This document shows, piece after piece, positions 50,650 through 58,499 of a DNA stretch of 64,000 nt. The translations under genes were made by a program, and so were the position numbers. Position 1 is the stretch's first letter; every line of letters begins with the position of its first letter. The notes beneath the pieces are model-generated. The model was not told the origin of the DNA. It made no database searches and was given only the letters and a program-made list of their open reading frames with translations. Source of the DNA: Flavobacterium salilacus subsp. salilacus (GTDB lineage: Bacteria; Bacteroidota; Bacteroidia; Flavobacteriales; Flavobacteriaceae); assembly GCF_004634195.1 (NCBI RefSeq), contig NZ_SKBP01000002.1, positions 62,001 through 126,000 of the forward strand, in the 5' to 3' direction.

Positions 50650-51018
50650 ATGAAATTGTTTATTATTGACTGGACTAAAGAGAGTACAACACCGCTTATT
50701 GAGTATTGCAAAAAGACATCTCATAAAATTGTAGGTACGCAAATGGCAGACGGAGGTACTGCCTATAAAGATACCGCACTAAGCAAACCCGATGCCGTTG
50801 TAATTAATTATGCCGTTAAACCCTCGCATGGCAGGGAAACGGCGCAGCAAATACGCAAACGGAAGTCAACCTCCGCAATACCTATCTATTTCATTAACGG
50901 CGATGAGGATGATAATGAAAAAGCCGAAAATATAGGGATATGCCTGTCCGAGGAAGAGTTTAAAGATTTACTTGATACCGATCATTTAAATACTTCACTC
51001 GAAAGTTTCATGCTGTAG
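50650..51018 (+). CDS. Degenerate receiver-like protein
   Basis: A 122-residue protein with the alternating pattern of a CheY-like fold: KLFIIDWTKESTTPLIEYCKK, then PDAVVINYAVKPSHGRETAQQIRK (the strand and loop that normally hold the phosphorylated Asp, here Asn-Tyr), then AIPIYFING. The acidic pair at the N-terminus and the Thr/Lys positions are also not conserved, so phosphorylation is unlikely. It may be an effector-binding or pseudo-receiver protein. It has its own promoter box. The family call rests on pattern recognition only. Confidence 0.55.
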   Translation: MKLFIIDWTKESTTPLIEYCKKTSHKIVGTQMADGGTAYKDTALSKPDAVVINYAVKPSHGRETAQQIRKRKSTSAIPIYFINGDEDDNEKAENIGICLSEEEFKDLLDTDHLNTSLESFML

Positions 51019-51089
51019 GCAATAGTAAAATTATTACATCACTGTAAGAATTCATACATTTACTACGTTCTACTATAAAAACCCAAATT

Positions 51090-51932
51090 ATGCAAAAGTT
51101 TCAGTTGCAACTACTTTTCCGCATTATTGGCATCGGCTCAGCTTCAGGACTTTTCTTCAATGGCAGTTCGCTATTCATACTATCCGATAATAGCCATATG
51201 CTTTATGAATATCATATTGACAGTAAAAAGCTGAGCAAAACGGCTTTGGTTGCCAAAGATTACAACGGACCTATGGAAAATGTACCCAAAAAAGATAAGC
51301 CCGATTATGAAGCTTTGGCTGTAAAAGGTAACGACCTGTATCTGTTTGGCTCAGGCTCTACCGAAAACCGAAACAGTATAGGGCATATTGATATGAAAAC
51401 TAAAGAAGTTTTCCCACACCTTGACGCTACCGATTTGTATCTTGCTATGCAAAGCTTTAGCGAAATAAGACCGGAAAATTTTAATATAGAAGCTGCCGTT
51501 AACGATGGCGATACTTGGTACTTGTTACAACGTGGCAATGGCACATCCGGACAAAACGGAATTTTTACGCTTGAAGGCAATATATCCGATATGTTTTTTC
51601 AAATTATATACAACCCTATCGAGTTACCCGAAATAGGTGGTGCGCAGGCAGGCTTTACTGATGCCGTTAAAGTAGGCGACCGACTTTACTTTTTGGCTGC
51701 CGCCGAAAAATCAGCCTCTACCTATCTGGATGGCGAAGTAACCGGAACAATTATAGGAAGTATAGATATTGAAACCATGAAATTGGGCGATACCCAAATT
51801 ATAGGAAAAAACAAATTTGAAGGTATTACACTATATAAAGACAATGGCAAAAAACTTGAATTTTTATTGTGTGAAGATAACGACAGCCCGGAAGCTGTAT
51901 CCGATATATACAAATTAACGATTGATAAGTAA
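51090..51932 (+). CDS. Beta-propeller-like protein (perhaps DUF6929)
   Basis: A 280-residue protein rich in short beta strands with recurring motifs such as GSSLFILSDNSHMLYEY, YEALAVKGNDLYLFGSGS, WYLLQRGN, AVKVGDRLYFLAAAE and EGITLYKDNGKKLEFLLCEDND, spaced like blades of a propeller. No clear signal peptide is present, so it may be cytoplasmic. It resembles an uncharacterised family (DUF6929, from memory). Function unknown. A REP-like element follows directly. Confidence 0.65.
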   Translation: MQKFQLQLLFRIIGIGSASGLFFNGSSLFILSDNSHMLYEYHIDSKKLSKTALVAKDYNGPMENVPKKDKPDYEALAVKGNDLYLFGSGSTENRNSIGHIDMKTKEVFPHLDATDLYLAMQSFSEIRPENFNIEAAVNDGDTWYLLQRGNGTSGQNGIFTLEGNISDMFFQIIYNPIELPEIGGAQAGFTDAVKVGDRLYFLAAAEKSASTYLDGEVTGTIIGSIDIETMKLGDTQIIGKNKFEGITLYKDNGKKLEFLLCEDNDSPEAVSDIYKLTIDK

Positions 51933-51933
51933 G

Positions 51934-51993
51934 CCTCTCTCCATCCCTCTCCTTTGGAGAGGGAGTGTTCCCCCTTTGGGGGTTAGGGGGCTT
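51934..51993 (-). repeat. REP-like element, inverse copy
   Basis: Contains CCCTCTCC-TTT-GGAGAGGG (51945-51963) and CCCCC-TTT-GGGGG (51970-51982), then TTAGGGGGCTT. Its reverse complement matches the element at 37720-37823, without the 45-base spacer found there. Confidence 0.8.
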
Positions 51994-52061
51994 GAAAAAT
52001 TTTCGCTCCTCTCCCAACCTTTTGCAACTTTTGCTGCTCTATATAAACAAAGAGACATATT

Positions 52062-52610
52062 GTGATAGACGAAAAACTCATAGCAGCATGCAAGAAAATG
52101 CACCGGGATGCCCAAAGGCAGGTGTATGAACTTATGGCACCCAAGCTGTACCATACTTGCAAAAGGTACTTAAAACGGGAAGAACTGATAGAAGAGGCTA
52201 TGGCCGATGCCTTTTATACCATTTTCACCAAACTGGATCAATTGAAAGAAAGTAAAGCTTTTGAAGCATGGGCACGCAAAATTGCGGTAAACCAATGCTT
52301 ACCGAGCCTAAAACGAAACGTGAACTTTAATATTTATATTGAAGATATGGCAGCCGCAGCCGAACCTTCGGAAGCTCAATCGGTCGGGCTGGAAGAAGAA
52401 GACCTGCTGCAATTGCTGACACACCTGCCCGAAGGATGCAAAACTGTATTTAACCTTTTTGCCATCGAAGGCTATTCGCACAAAGAAATAGCCACTATGC
52501 TGAACATTAGTGAGGGAACTTCCAAATCACAATTAAATGTCTCCCGAACAAAACTTAAGGAATTAGTAAACAATGTTTATTATCAAAACGTGAACAGCAA
52601 TGGAAAATAG
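52062..52610 (+). CDS. ECF-type RNA polymerase sigma factor
   Basis: A 182-residue sigma factor with region 2 (LYHTCKRYLKREELIEEAMA then FYTIFTKLDQLKES and FEAWARKIAVNQCL) and region 4 (GCKTVFNLFAIEGYSHKEIA then TMLNISEGTSKSQLNVSR, near 128-165). The start is GTG at 52062; AACTTTTG (52026-52033) is a near -7 box. The end overlaps the next gene by 11 bases, the arrangement typical of a sigma and anti-sigma pair. Confidence 0.88.
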   Translation: MIDEKLIAACKKMHRDAQRQVYELMAPKLYHTCKRYLKREELIEEAMADAFYTIFTKLDQLKESKAFEAWARKIAVNQCLPSLKRNVNFNIYIEDMAAAAEPSEAQSVGLEEEDLLQLLTHLPEGCKTVFNLFAIEGYSHKEIATMLNISEGTSKSQLNVSRTKLKELVNNVYYQNVNSNGK

Positions 52611-55600
52611 AGATAAAATATACGAACAGTTTAAAGAAGCTGTGGATAAAGCCGAACAAAAAGGTTTTGACCGTATGGAAGCGGTATGGAACCATGTAGA
52701 GGAAAAACTGGACAACAAAAAGAAACGCCGTGCCATAGCATGGTGGAAATATACAGGCATTGCCGCACTGCTCCTGCTGTTCATCAGCATAGGGAATCTT
52801 CTTATCAATAACAATCCTGATGTTATAACAACACCTAACGTAACACCCGAAAATAATGTTACCGTTATAGACACCCAAAAGATAAAGGAGACTTTTAATC
52901 CTAAGCATGAAAAAGTGATTGAGGAAGAGGTTGTTGTAACAGAACCTGCCGTTATACCTAAATCTGACAATAGAAATATTTCAGATTCGGTATATTACGA
53001 GAAAGTAGCTCGCTTTACAACTGCTGAAGAAGTAAATAATCCTAAATACCCTCTTAGAACAAAAACAATAAAACACAAAGGCGTTATTCAATCATATTCG
53101 AAACAAGTAAACCCTGACGGTACAATTACATTTACAGGTACTGTAGCTGATAAAATAGGTCGTTTACCTGGCGCATCTATTGCTATAAAAGGAACCAATA
53201 ATACAACTAAATCAGATATAGATGGTAAGTTTACAATAAATATTAAGCCGGGCGATACTTTACAAGTATCCTATGTTAGCTTCGATTCAAAAGAGATGGT
53301 AGCTGATTTATCAAACAATAATACTAACATAGTTTTGGATGCTCAGCCATTATCATCAGTCATTGTAGACAAATACCGAGCAACTGTGCAAAGAAAAAAG
53401 GCTACTACAGCAACAACATTATCTACACAAGGATATGTTAACCAATCGTTATCCAACTCAGCAACCATAAGCCAAAATCCCGGCAATCAATATCCGGCAG
53501 TTACTACCAATCGTTATCCTGTAAAAAGTGCTGATGCAAAAGAAAAGTCTGCTGATGCGGTAGCCTCAGTCGAAGCAGTCGAAGACAGAGCCAACGCATC
53601 CGTAATTCAAAGCCTTCAAGGGCAGGTAGCCGGACTTAATATTGCCACAGGTTCAGGACAACTGGGTGCAGACAGTACTATAATACTACGCGGTGTAGGC
53701 ACTATAAACGGTAACGCAGAACCCCTGTTTGTTGTAGATGGTATTCCTGTAGATGAAGATGGGTTTAGGAGTATCAGTCAAAATGACATAGCTTCCTATA
53801 GCATTCTAAAAGATGAAGCAGCAACATCAATATACGGTAACAGAGGGGCAAACGGAGTTATTGTTATTACTACTAAAAACGGAGCAGGTTATTACTTAGG
53901 AAAAAGCATAAATTCTCAAAGCAGAGAAGAAATAAAAATAGAACTTAATAATATTAGTACTATACCCAACGGTAAAAAACCGCTTTATATAATAGATGGT
54001 ATACCGGTAGATGAAGTAACCTACAAAAATTTAAGTCTTGACGATATTGCCAACTGTAAAGTACTTAAAGATGGGGCATCAACAGCTATATATGGTAGTA
54101 AGGGAGCTAATGGTGTGGTAATAATAAATACTATAAAAGCTTTTAGAGATATAACTTCAAATTATAACAGTAACGAGCAAAGTAGTGAAACTAAAGATGA
54201 AGAAACCAATTTTAATCCAAATGCTAAAATCCAAATAGATAGTGAGGATTACGAATCTTTTGAGGAAAACCAGTTTGAAAACACTGCTATAATGCCACTT
54301 TCAACATTTTCTATTGATGTAGATAACGCTTCATACACCAATATACGTCGTTTTATTAACAATGGGCAAACTGTACCTAAAGACGCAGTAAGAGTTGAGG
54401 AAATGATTAACTTTTTTAAGTATGATTACAAGCAACCTACACTTGGTACGCCCTTTTCCATGCACACCGAATATAGCGATGCGCCATGGAACTCCAAACA
54501 CAAATTACTAAAAATAGGTTTGCAAGGTAAAGATATACCAACCTACAACCTTCCTGCATCTAACTTCGTCTTTCTAATTGATGTATCCGGTTCAATGGGC
54601 GATAGCAACAAGCTACCGCTACTAAAAGAATCGATGAAACTGTTGGTTAACCAAATGCGTGCGGAAGACAGGATTGCCATAGTAGTATATGCAGGAGCAG
54701 CAGGTTTGGTACTGCCTTCTACCAGCGGTGCCGAAAAACAAACAATAATCCGAGCTCTTGATAAACTTGAATCGGGTGGTAGTACCGCAGGGGGTGCAGG
54801 TATAGAACTGGCTTATAAAACGGCTCAGGAAAACTTTATCAAAAAAGGGAATAACCGTGTGATACTGGCTACCGATGGCGATTTTAACGTAGGTGCATCA
54901 TCTAACACTGATATGCGGACACTTATTGAACAAAAGCGTAAAAGTGGTGTTTTCCTTACTTGTTTGGGCTACGGTATGGGTAATTATAAAGACTCTAAAA
55001 TGGAAATACTTGCCGATAAAGGTAATGGTAACTATGCCTATATTGACAATATGCAGGAAGCCGACCGATTTTTACAGAAAGAATTTAAAGGCTCGATGTT
55101 TGCCATAGCTAAAGATGTGAAGATACAAATAGAGTTTAATCCTAAACACGTACAGTCGTATCGATTAATAGGGTATGAAAACCGCAAACTGCGCAATGAA
55201 GATTTTGCCAATGACGCTATTGATGCAGGCGAACTGGGCAGCGGGCATACCGTTACCGCATTATACGAAATAATCCCTGTGGGTGTAGATAGCGATTACT
55301 TTACCCCTGCTCCTGAACTAAAATACAGCCAGCCGAATACCGCACCAGGAAGTCACAGCGATGAACTCGCCACTATAAAATTCAGGTATAAAAAACCGGA
55401 TGAAGATGTTAGTAAGGAAGTTGTGAAGGTAATTCCGAATACATTAGTACCATCGGAACTGACAACTCCCGACTTTAAGTTTGCTGCTGCGGTAGCATGG
55501 TTTGGGTTAAAATTGAGGGATAGTAAACTGATACCGAACAAAGAAACCGAGGCTATTATAAAACTGGCAAAAGAGGGATTGAATAACGACCCGGAGGGCT

Positions 55601-55641
55601 ACAGAGCAGAATTTATAAGGCTCGTGAACAGGATAGAATAA
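52600..55641 (+). CDS. Anti-sigma-like membrane protein with two SusC plug motifs and a YfbK-type vWA domain
   Basis: A 1013-residue protein. Residues 1-50 are a charged cytoplasmic stub (YEQFKEAVDKAEQKGFDRME); 52-69 is one membrane helix; about 174-247 is a carboxypeptidase-regulatory-like domain (GASIAIKGTNNTTKSDIDGK). Then come two copies of the SusC/RagA plug signature: 335-426 (QSLQGQVAGLNI, FVVDGIPVDEDG, SIYGNRGANGVIVITTK) and 460-513 (PLYIIDGIPVDE, AIYGSKGANGVVIINT), with no beta barrel. From about 565 a YfbK-like part follows: SIDVDNASYTNIRRF, MIDAS motif D661-V-S-G-S in DVSGSMGDSN, and the C-terminal DUF3520-like region. The overlap with the sigma gene suggests it controls that sigma factor; this is inference. 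Confidence 0.75.
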   Translation: MENRDKIYEQFKEAVDKAEQKGFDRMEAVWNHVEEKLDNKKKRRAIAWWKYTGIAALLLLFISIGNLLINNNPDVITTPNVTPENNVTVIDTQKIKETFNPKHEKVIEEEVVVTEPAVIPKSDNRNISDSVYYEKVARFTTAEEVNNPKYPLRTKTIKHKGVIQSYSKQVNPDGTITFTGTVADKIGRLPGASIAIKGTNNTTKSDIDGKFTINIKPGDTLQVSYVSFDSKEMVADLSNNNTNIVLDAQPLSSVIVDKYRATVQRKKATTATTLSTQGYVNQSLSNSATISQNPGNQYPAVTTNRYPVKSADAKEKSADAVASVEAVEDRANASVIQSLQGQVAGLNIATGSGQLGADSTIILRGVGTINGNAEPLFVVDGIPVDEDGFRSISQNDIASYSILKDEAATSIYGNRGANGVIVITTKNGAGYYLGKSINSQSREEIKIELNNISTIPNGKKPLYIIDGIPVDEVTYKNLSLDDIANCKVLKDGASTAIYGSKGANGVVIINTIKAFRDITSNYNSNEQSSETKDEETNFNPNAKIQIDSEDYESFEENQFENTAIMPLSTFSIDVDNASYTNIRRFINNGQTVPKDAVRVEEMINFFKYDYKQPTLGTPFSMHTEYSDAPWNSKHKLLKIGLQGKDIPTYNLPASNFVFLIDVSGSMGDSNKLPLLKESMKLLVNQMRAEDRIAIVVYAGAAGLVLPSTSGAEKQTIIRALDKLESGGSTAGGAGIELAYKTAQENFIKKGNNRVILATDGDFNVGASSNTDMRTLIEQKRKSGVFLTCLGYGMGNYKDSKMEILADKGNGNYAYIDNMQEADRFLQKEFKGSMFAIAKDVKIQIEFNPKHVQSYRLIGYENRKLRNEDFANDAIDAGELGSGHTVTALYEIIPVGVDSDYFTPAPELKYSQPNTAPGSHSDELATIKFRYKKPDEDVSKEVVKVIPNTLVPSELTTPDFKFAAAVAWFGLKLRDSKLIPNKETEAIIKLAKEGLNNDPEGYRAEFIRLVNRIE

Positions 55642-55674
55642 TCAATAATTTTAGTTCTATAGGTTTAGTTAATT

Positions 55675-55710
55675 AAAAAGCCCCTGCAATAATTGCAGGG
55701 GCTTTTGCTG
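55675..55710 (+). terminator. Intrinsic terminator between the vWA and beta-helix genes
   Basis: A stem AAAAGCCCCTGCAA/TTGCAGGGGCTTTT with a short TAA loop; T runs on both strands, so it may be used by both convergent genes. Confidence 0.9.
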
Positions 55711-55729
55711 TTTTTATTTTTTGAGGAAT

Positions 55730-58273
55730 TTATTGTTTGATAAACTTGCGTGTATATACATTTTCGCCTGATGTAAGGCTGATAACATACACACCCGGTT
55801 GCAGTGCACTAACATCAACTGTATTATTACTAACATTACCTGATAAAACCGTTTTTCCTAAAACATCAACAACGGTAATTGCAGTAATATTTGCATTGGT
55901 ATTTATGTTTAATAAAGATGTTGCAGGGTTAGGATATAACACTACATCACGCTGTAGTTTGTTATCATTTACTCCCAGTATTTCACTAACCGTTATACAA
56001 TCACTAATATCCTCACAACCGTTAAGCGTTACAACAACAGCATATTCCCCAACAGCAGTAGCTGTATAGCTTTGCTCTATAGCACCGTCTATGGGTTGGT
56101 TATCGTTATTACAATCCACCCACTGATAGCCTGCTCCTTCCTGAGCTACACTAAGGGTATTCCCTGTTAAATCAGCAGTAGTATCAATAGTAACTATAGT
56201 AACATTTACTGCTTTTCTTTCGCTTTCGCAAGCGTCTATAGTTTGTGATACATAATAAATACCTCCATCTGTTAGCTCTGTCGTAAGTTCTAAAACAGAA
56301 CCTTCGGTTTCAGCATCATACCAAACTAAATCAGTTCCTGTAACTACAAGATCGCTCAATACAGCACCTGCACATACCATTTGGTTTTCATCTCCTTCAG
56401 GCAGCGGGGTATTACATGGCACTTCATAAGCTCCCATATCTATACTTAAGCTCTGCACCCTTTCATTACCTGCAATATCGGTAGTTATTTCTGAAAGATC
56501 AGGAGTTTGTCCTGCCTCATAATATGTAAAACTACCTGCATTAATAGTCACACTGGTCGCCTGAGGTGTATAATCGCCTCCGGTAAAAGGAGCTGTACTA
56601 AAATCAGGAGCATCAGTAAACAAAGGGTCAGTATCACCGCTTATGTTTCCGTTATCAGTATCGGTCAATCCTTGTACAAGGCTATACTCATAGGTAGGTG
56701 CAACGTCTGATTCTACCCCGCTGCTGTTACCATATATAATACTGTTTCTTACAGCAATATCCGAACCGGAATTAAGTAAACCTCCTCCTACATTCGCAGA
56801 TGAATTACCCGCTATGGTAACATTAGTAAAAGTAGCTGGAGCATTGGAGTTATATATACCTCCTCCAACAGGGTTTGTAGTCGTGTTTCCTGTTACTGCC
56901 ACATTGGTAAATATTGCAGCAGAATCAATATTATAAATACCCCCGCCCGGTCCTCCGGTAGCTGCATTACCGCTTACAACTATATTGGTAAATTCAGCAT
57001 CAGAATCATTATATATACCGCCGCCAATAACTGCTGCATTATTGCTTACAGTTCCGTTTTCAAAAGTTAAAGAAGTAGCATTGTTATAGATACCTCCACC
57101 CGGTCCGCCGGCTGTATTATTGGTTAAGGTTACATTAAAAAGAGTAGCCTCAGAGGTAACTGTACATATAGCGCCACCGGGTGCACTGGCTGAATTTCCA
57201 TCCATAGTAGCATCTGTCAGCTCAAGAGAACCTCCTGTAATATATATACCTCCTCCGTTTGCAGAATTAGAAGTATTATTATTGATTGTTGCGGTATTAA
57301 TTACCAATGAAGAATTTTCGATATATATACCACCCCCGGGAGAGTTGGCTGTGTTATCATTTATAGTAGCATTGTTAAGCACAAGAGTAGAAGTACCCGT
57401 ATTATACATACCTCCTCCTACTGCTGTAGTTGTATTACCACTTATAGTTACCCCATTTGCAGTAAATGTACTACCATCGTTATATACCCCTCCACCCGGA
57501 GCTTGTGCCTCATTATCATTAATAATAACATTCGTTAATAAAAGTACAGAGCCTGCTGTATTATACATACCCGCTCCAAAAGCCATGGTAGTATTATCGG
57601 TAATTTCTACATCGGTAAGTACCGGAGAAGAATTACTATTATACATACCACCACCAAAAATACCTGAATTATCGGTTATTGTTACGTTAGTAAATGATGG
57701 AGAGGAGTTAAGGTTATATACACCCGGTCCGTTAGCAAAAACAGTATTATCGGTTATAATTACATTGCTTACGGTTGGCGAGGCATATGCATTATACATA
57801 CCACCGCCATCGGCTACCTGCCCACCGTTGGATAGGGTAAAGCCATCCAAAACAGCCGTATCATTAAGTACTGCGCCCTCGGTAAAGCTGTTATTTATAA
57901 CGCGGGTTACATCATTTCCTGAAAGTATAGTTGTGTAAACTTCCCAATCGCGATCATCCATTACCGGAGTTCCTGTAGCAGGGAAGCCACCATATAGGGC
58001 TACATTGTTTTTCATGATAAGACCGTTGTTCTCACTATTATAAGTGCCTTCGGCTATCCAGACTTGTTCTGTTCCATCAGCATCAATCATAGCCTGAATG
58101 CCGGCAGAAGCATTTTCCCAGCTGCTGCCTGAGCCATCGCCTTCAGCTACGGGTTTTACATAACGAATAGTTTGCCCGCATAGCGGTGCCGTGAATAAAA
58201 AGGCCGTAACGACCACAACTGCACGCCATAGAGCCGACATGCTAAAAAAATTTGTAAGGTTTTTCTTTCTCAT
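55730..58273 (-). CDS. Secreted beta-helix protein with T9SS type A sorting domain
   Basis: An 847-residue secreted protein. After a signal peptide (about 1-35, MRKKNLTNFFSMSALWRAVV then LFTAPLCGQ) comes a right-handed parallel beta-helix of about 20 rungs with the repeat T(V/I)xxN(T/x)xxxxGGG(I/M)YN, then a choice-of-anchor-Q-like segment (MGAYEVPC), an Ig-like domain (WYDAETEGSVL) and the type A C-terminal domain (LYPNPATSLLNI then LGKTVLSG and FIKQ at the end). Probably surface adhesin or polysaccharide-active; no catalytic residues identified. The ATG at 58273 is preferred over 58339 because of the signal peptide. Confidence 0.9.
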   Translation of the reverse strand: MRKKNLTNFFSMSALWRAVVVVTAFLFTAPLCGQTIRYVKPVAEGDGSGSSWENASAGIQAMIDADGTEQVWIAEGTYNSENNGLIMKNNVALYGGFPATGTPVMDDRDWEVYTTILSGNDVTRVINNSFTEGAVLNDTAVLDGFTLSNGGQVADGGGMYNAYASPTVSNVIITDNTVFANGPGVYNLNSSPSFTNVTITDNSGIFGGGMYNSNSSPVLTDVEITDNTTMAFGAGMYNTAGSVLLLTNVIINDNEAQAPGGGVYNDGSTFTANGVTISGNTTTAVGGGMYNTGTSTLVLNNATINDNTANSPGGGIYIENSSLVINTATINNNTSNSANGGGIYITGGSLELTDATMDGNSASAPGGAICTVTSEATLFNVTLTNNTAGGPGGGIYNNATSLTFENGTVSNNAAVIGGGIYNDSDAEFTNIVVSGNAATGGPGGGIYNIDSAAIFTNVAVTGNTTTNPVGGGIYNSNAPATFTNVTIAGNSSANVGGGLLNSGSDIAVRNSIIYGNSSGVESDVAPTYEYSLVQGLTDTDNGNISGDTDPLFTDAPDFSTAPFTGGDYTPQATSVTINAGSFTYYEAGQTPDLSEITTDIAGNERVQSLSIDMGAYEVPCNTPLPEGDENQMVCAGAVLSDLVVTGTDLVWYDAETEGSVLELTTELTDGGIYYVSQTIDACESERKAVNVTIVTIDTTADLTGNTLSVAQEGAGYQWVDCNNDNQPIDGAIEQSYTATAVGEYAVVVTLNGCEDISDCITVSEILGVNDNKLQRDVVLYPNPATSLLNINTNANITAITVVDVLGKTVLSGNVSNNTVDVSALQPGVYVISLTSGENVYTRKFIKQ

Positions 58274-58457
58274 AATTATTATTAAATTTTTATAATGCCT
58301 TAAACTATTTAAGACGTTCAAATCTATCGTTAATAACAATTACTACGATTGTAAACCCTAATACTTTTTTGTCAAAAAACACACATATTTTGTTATAATA
58401 GGCTTGAAGAATATTATTATAACAAACAATAGATTAATTAGTTACATTTTTAACAAT

Positions 58458-58499
58458 AACCTAATCAGGTTGCTCCAAAACCTAATCAGGTTGCTCCAA
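58458..58499 (-). repeat. Two tandem 21-base copies with internal palindrome
   Basis: AACCTAATCAGGTTGCTCCAA occurs at 58458-58478 and again at 58479-58499, directly against the stop of the ABC-F gene. Each copy contains AACCT-AATC-AGGTT, a five-pair palindrome. It could act as a weak terminator or RNA-stabilising structure. Confidence 0.85.

Noticed and set aside
57120-57938. A long open frame (272 codons) on the plus strand
   Set aside because: It is antisense to the beta-helix gene, and its proline/valine pattern is the mirror of the GGG/N repeats of that protein. No promoter or start context supports it.
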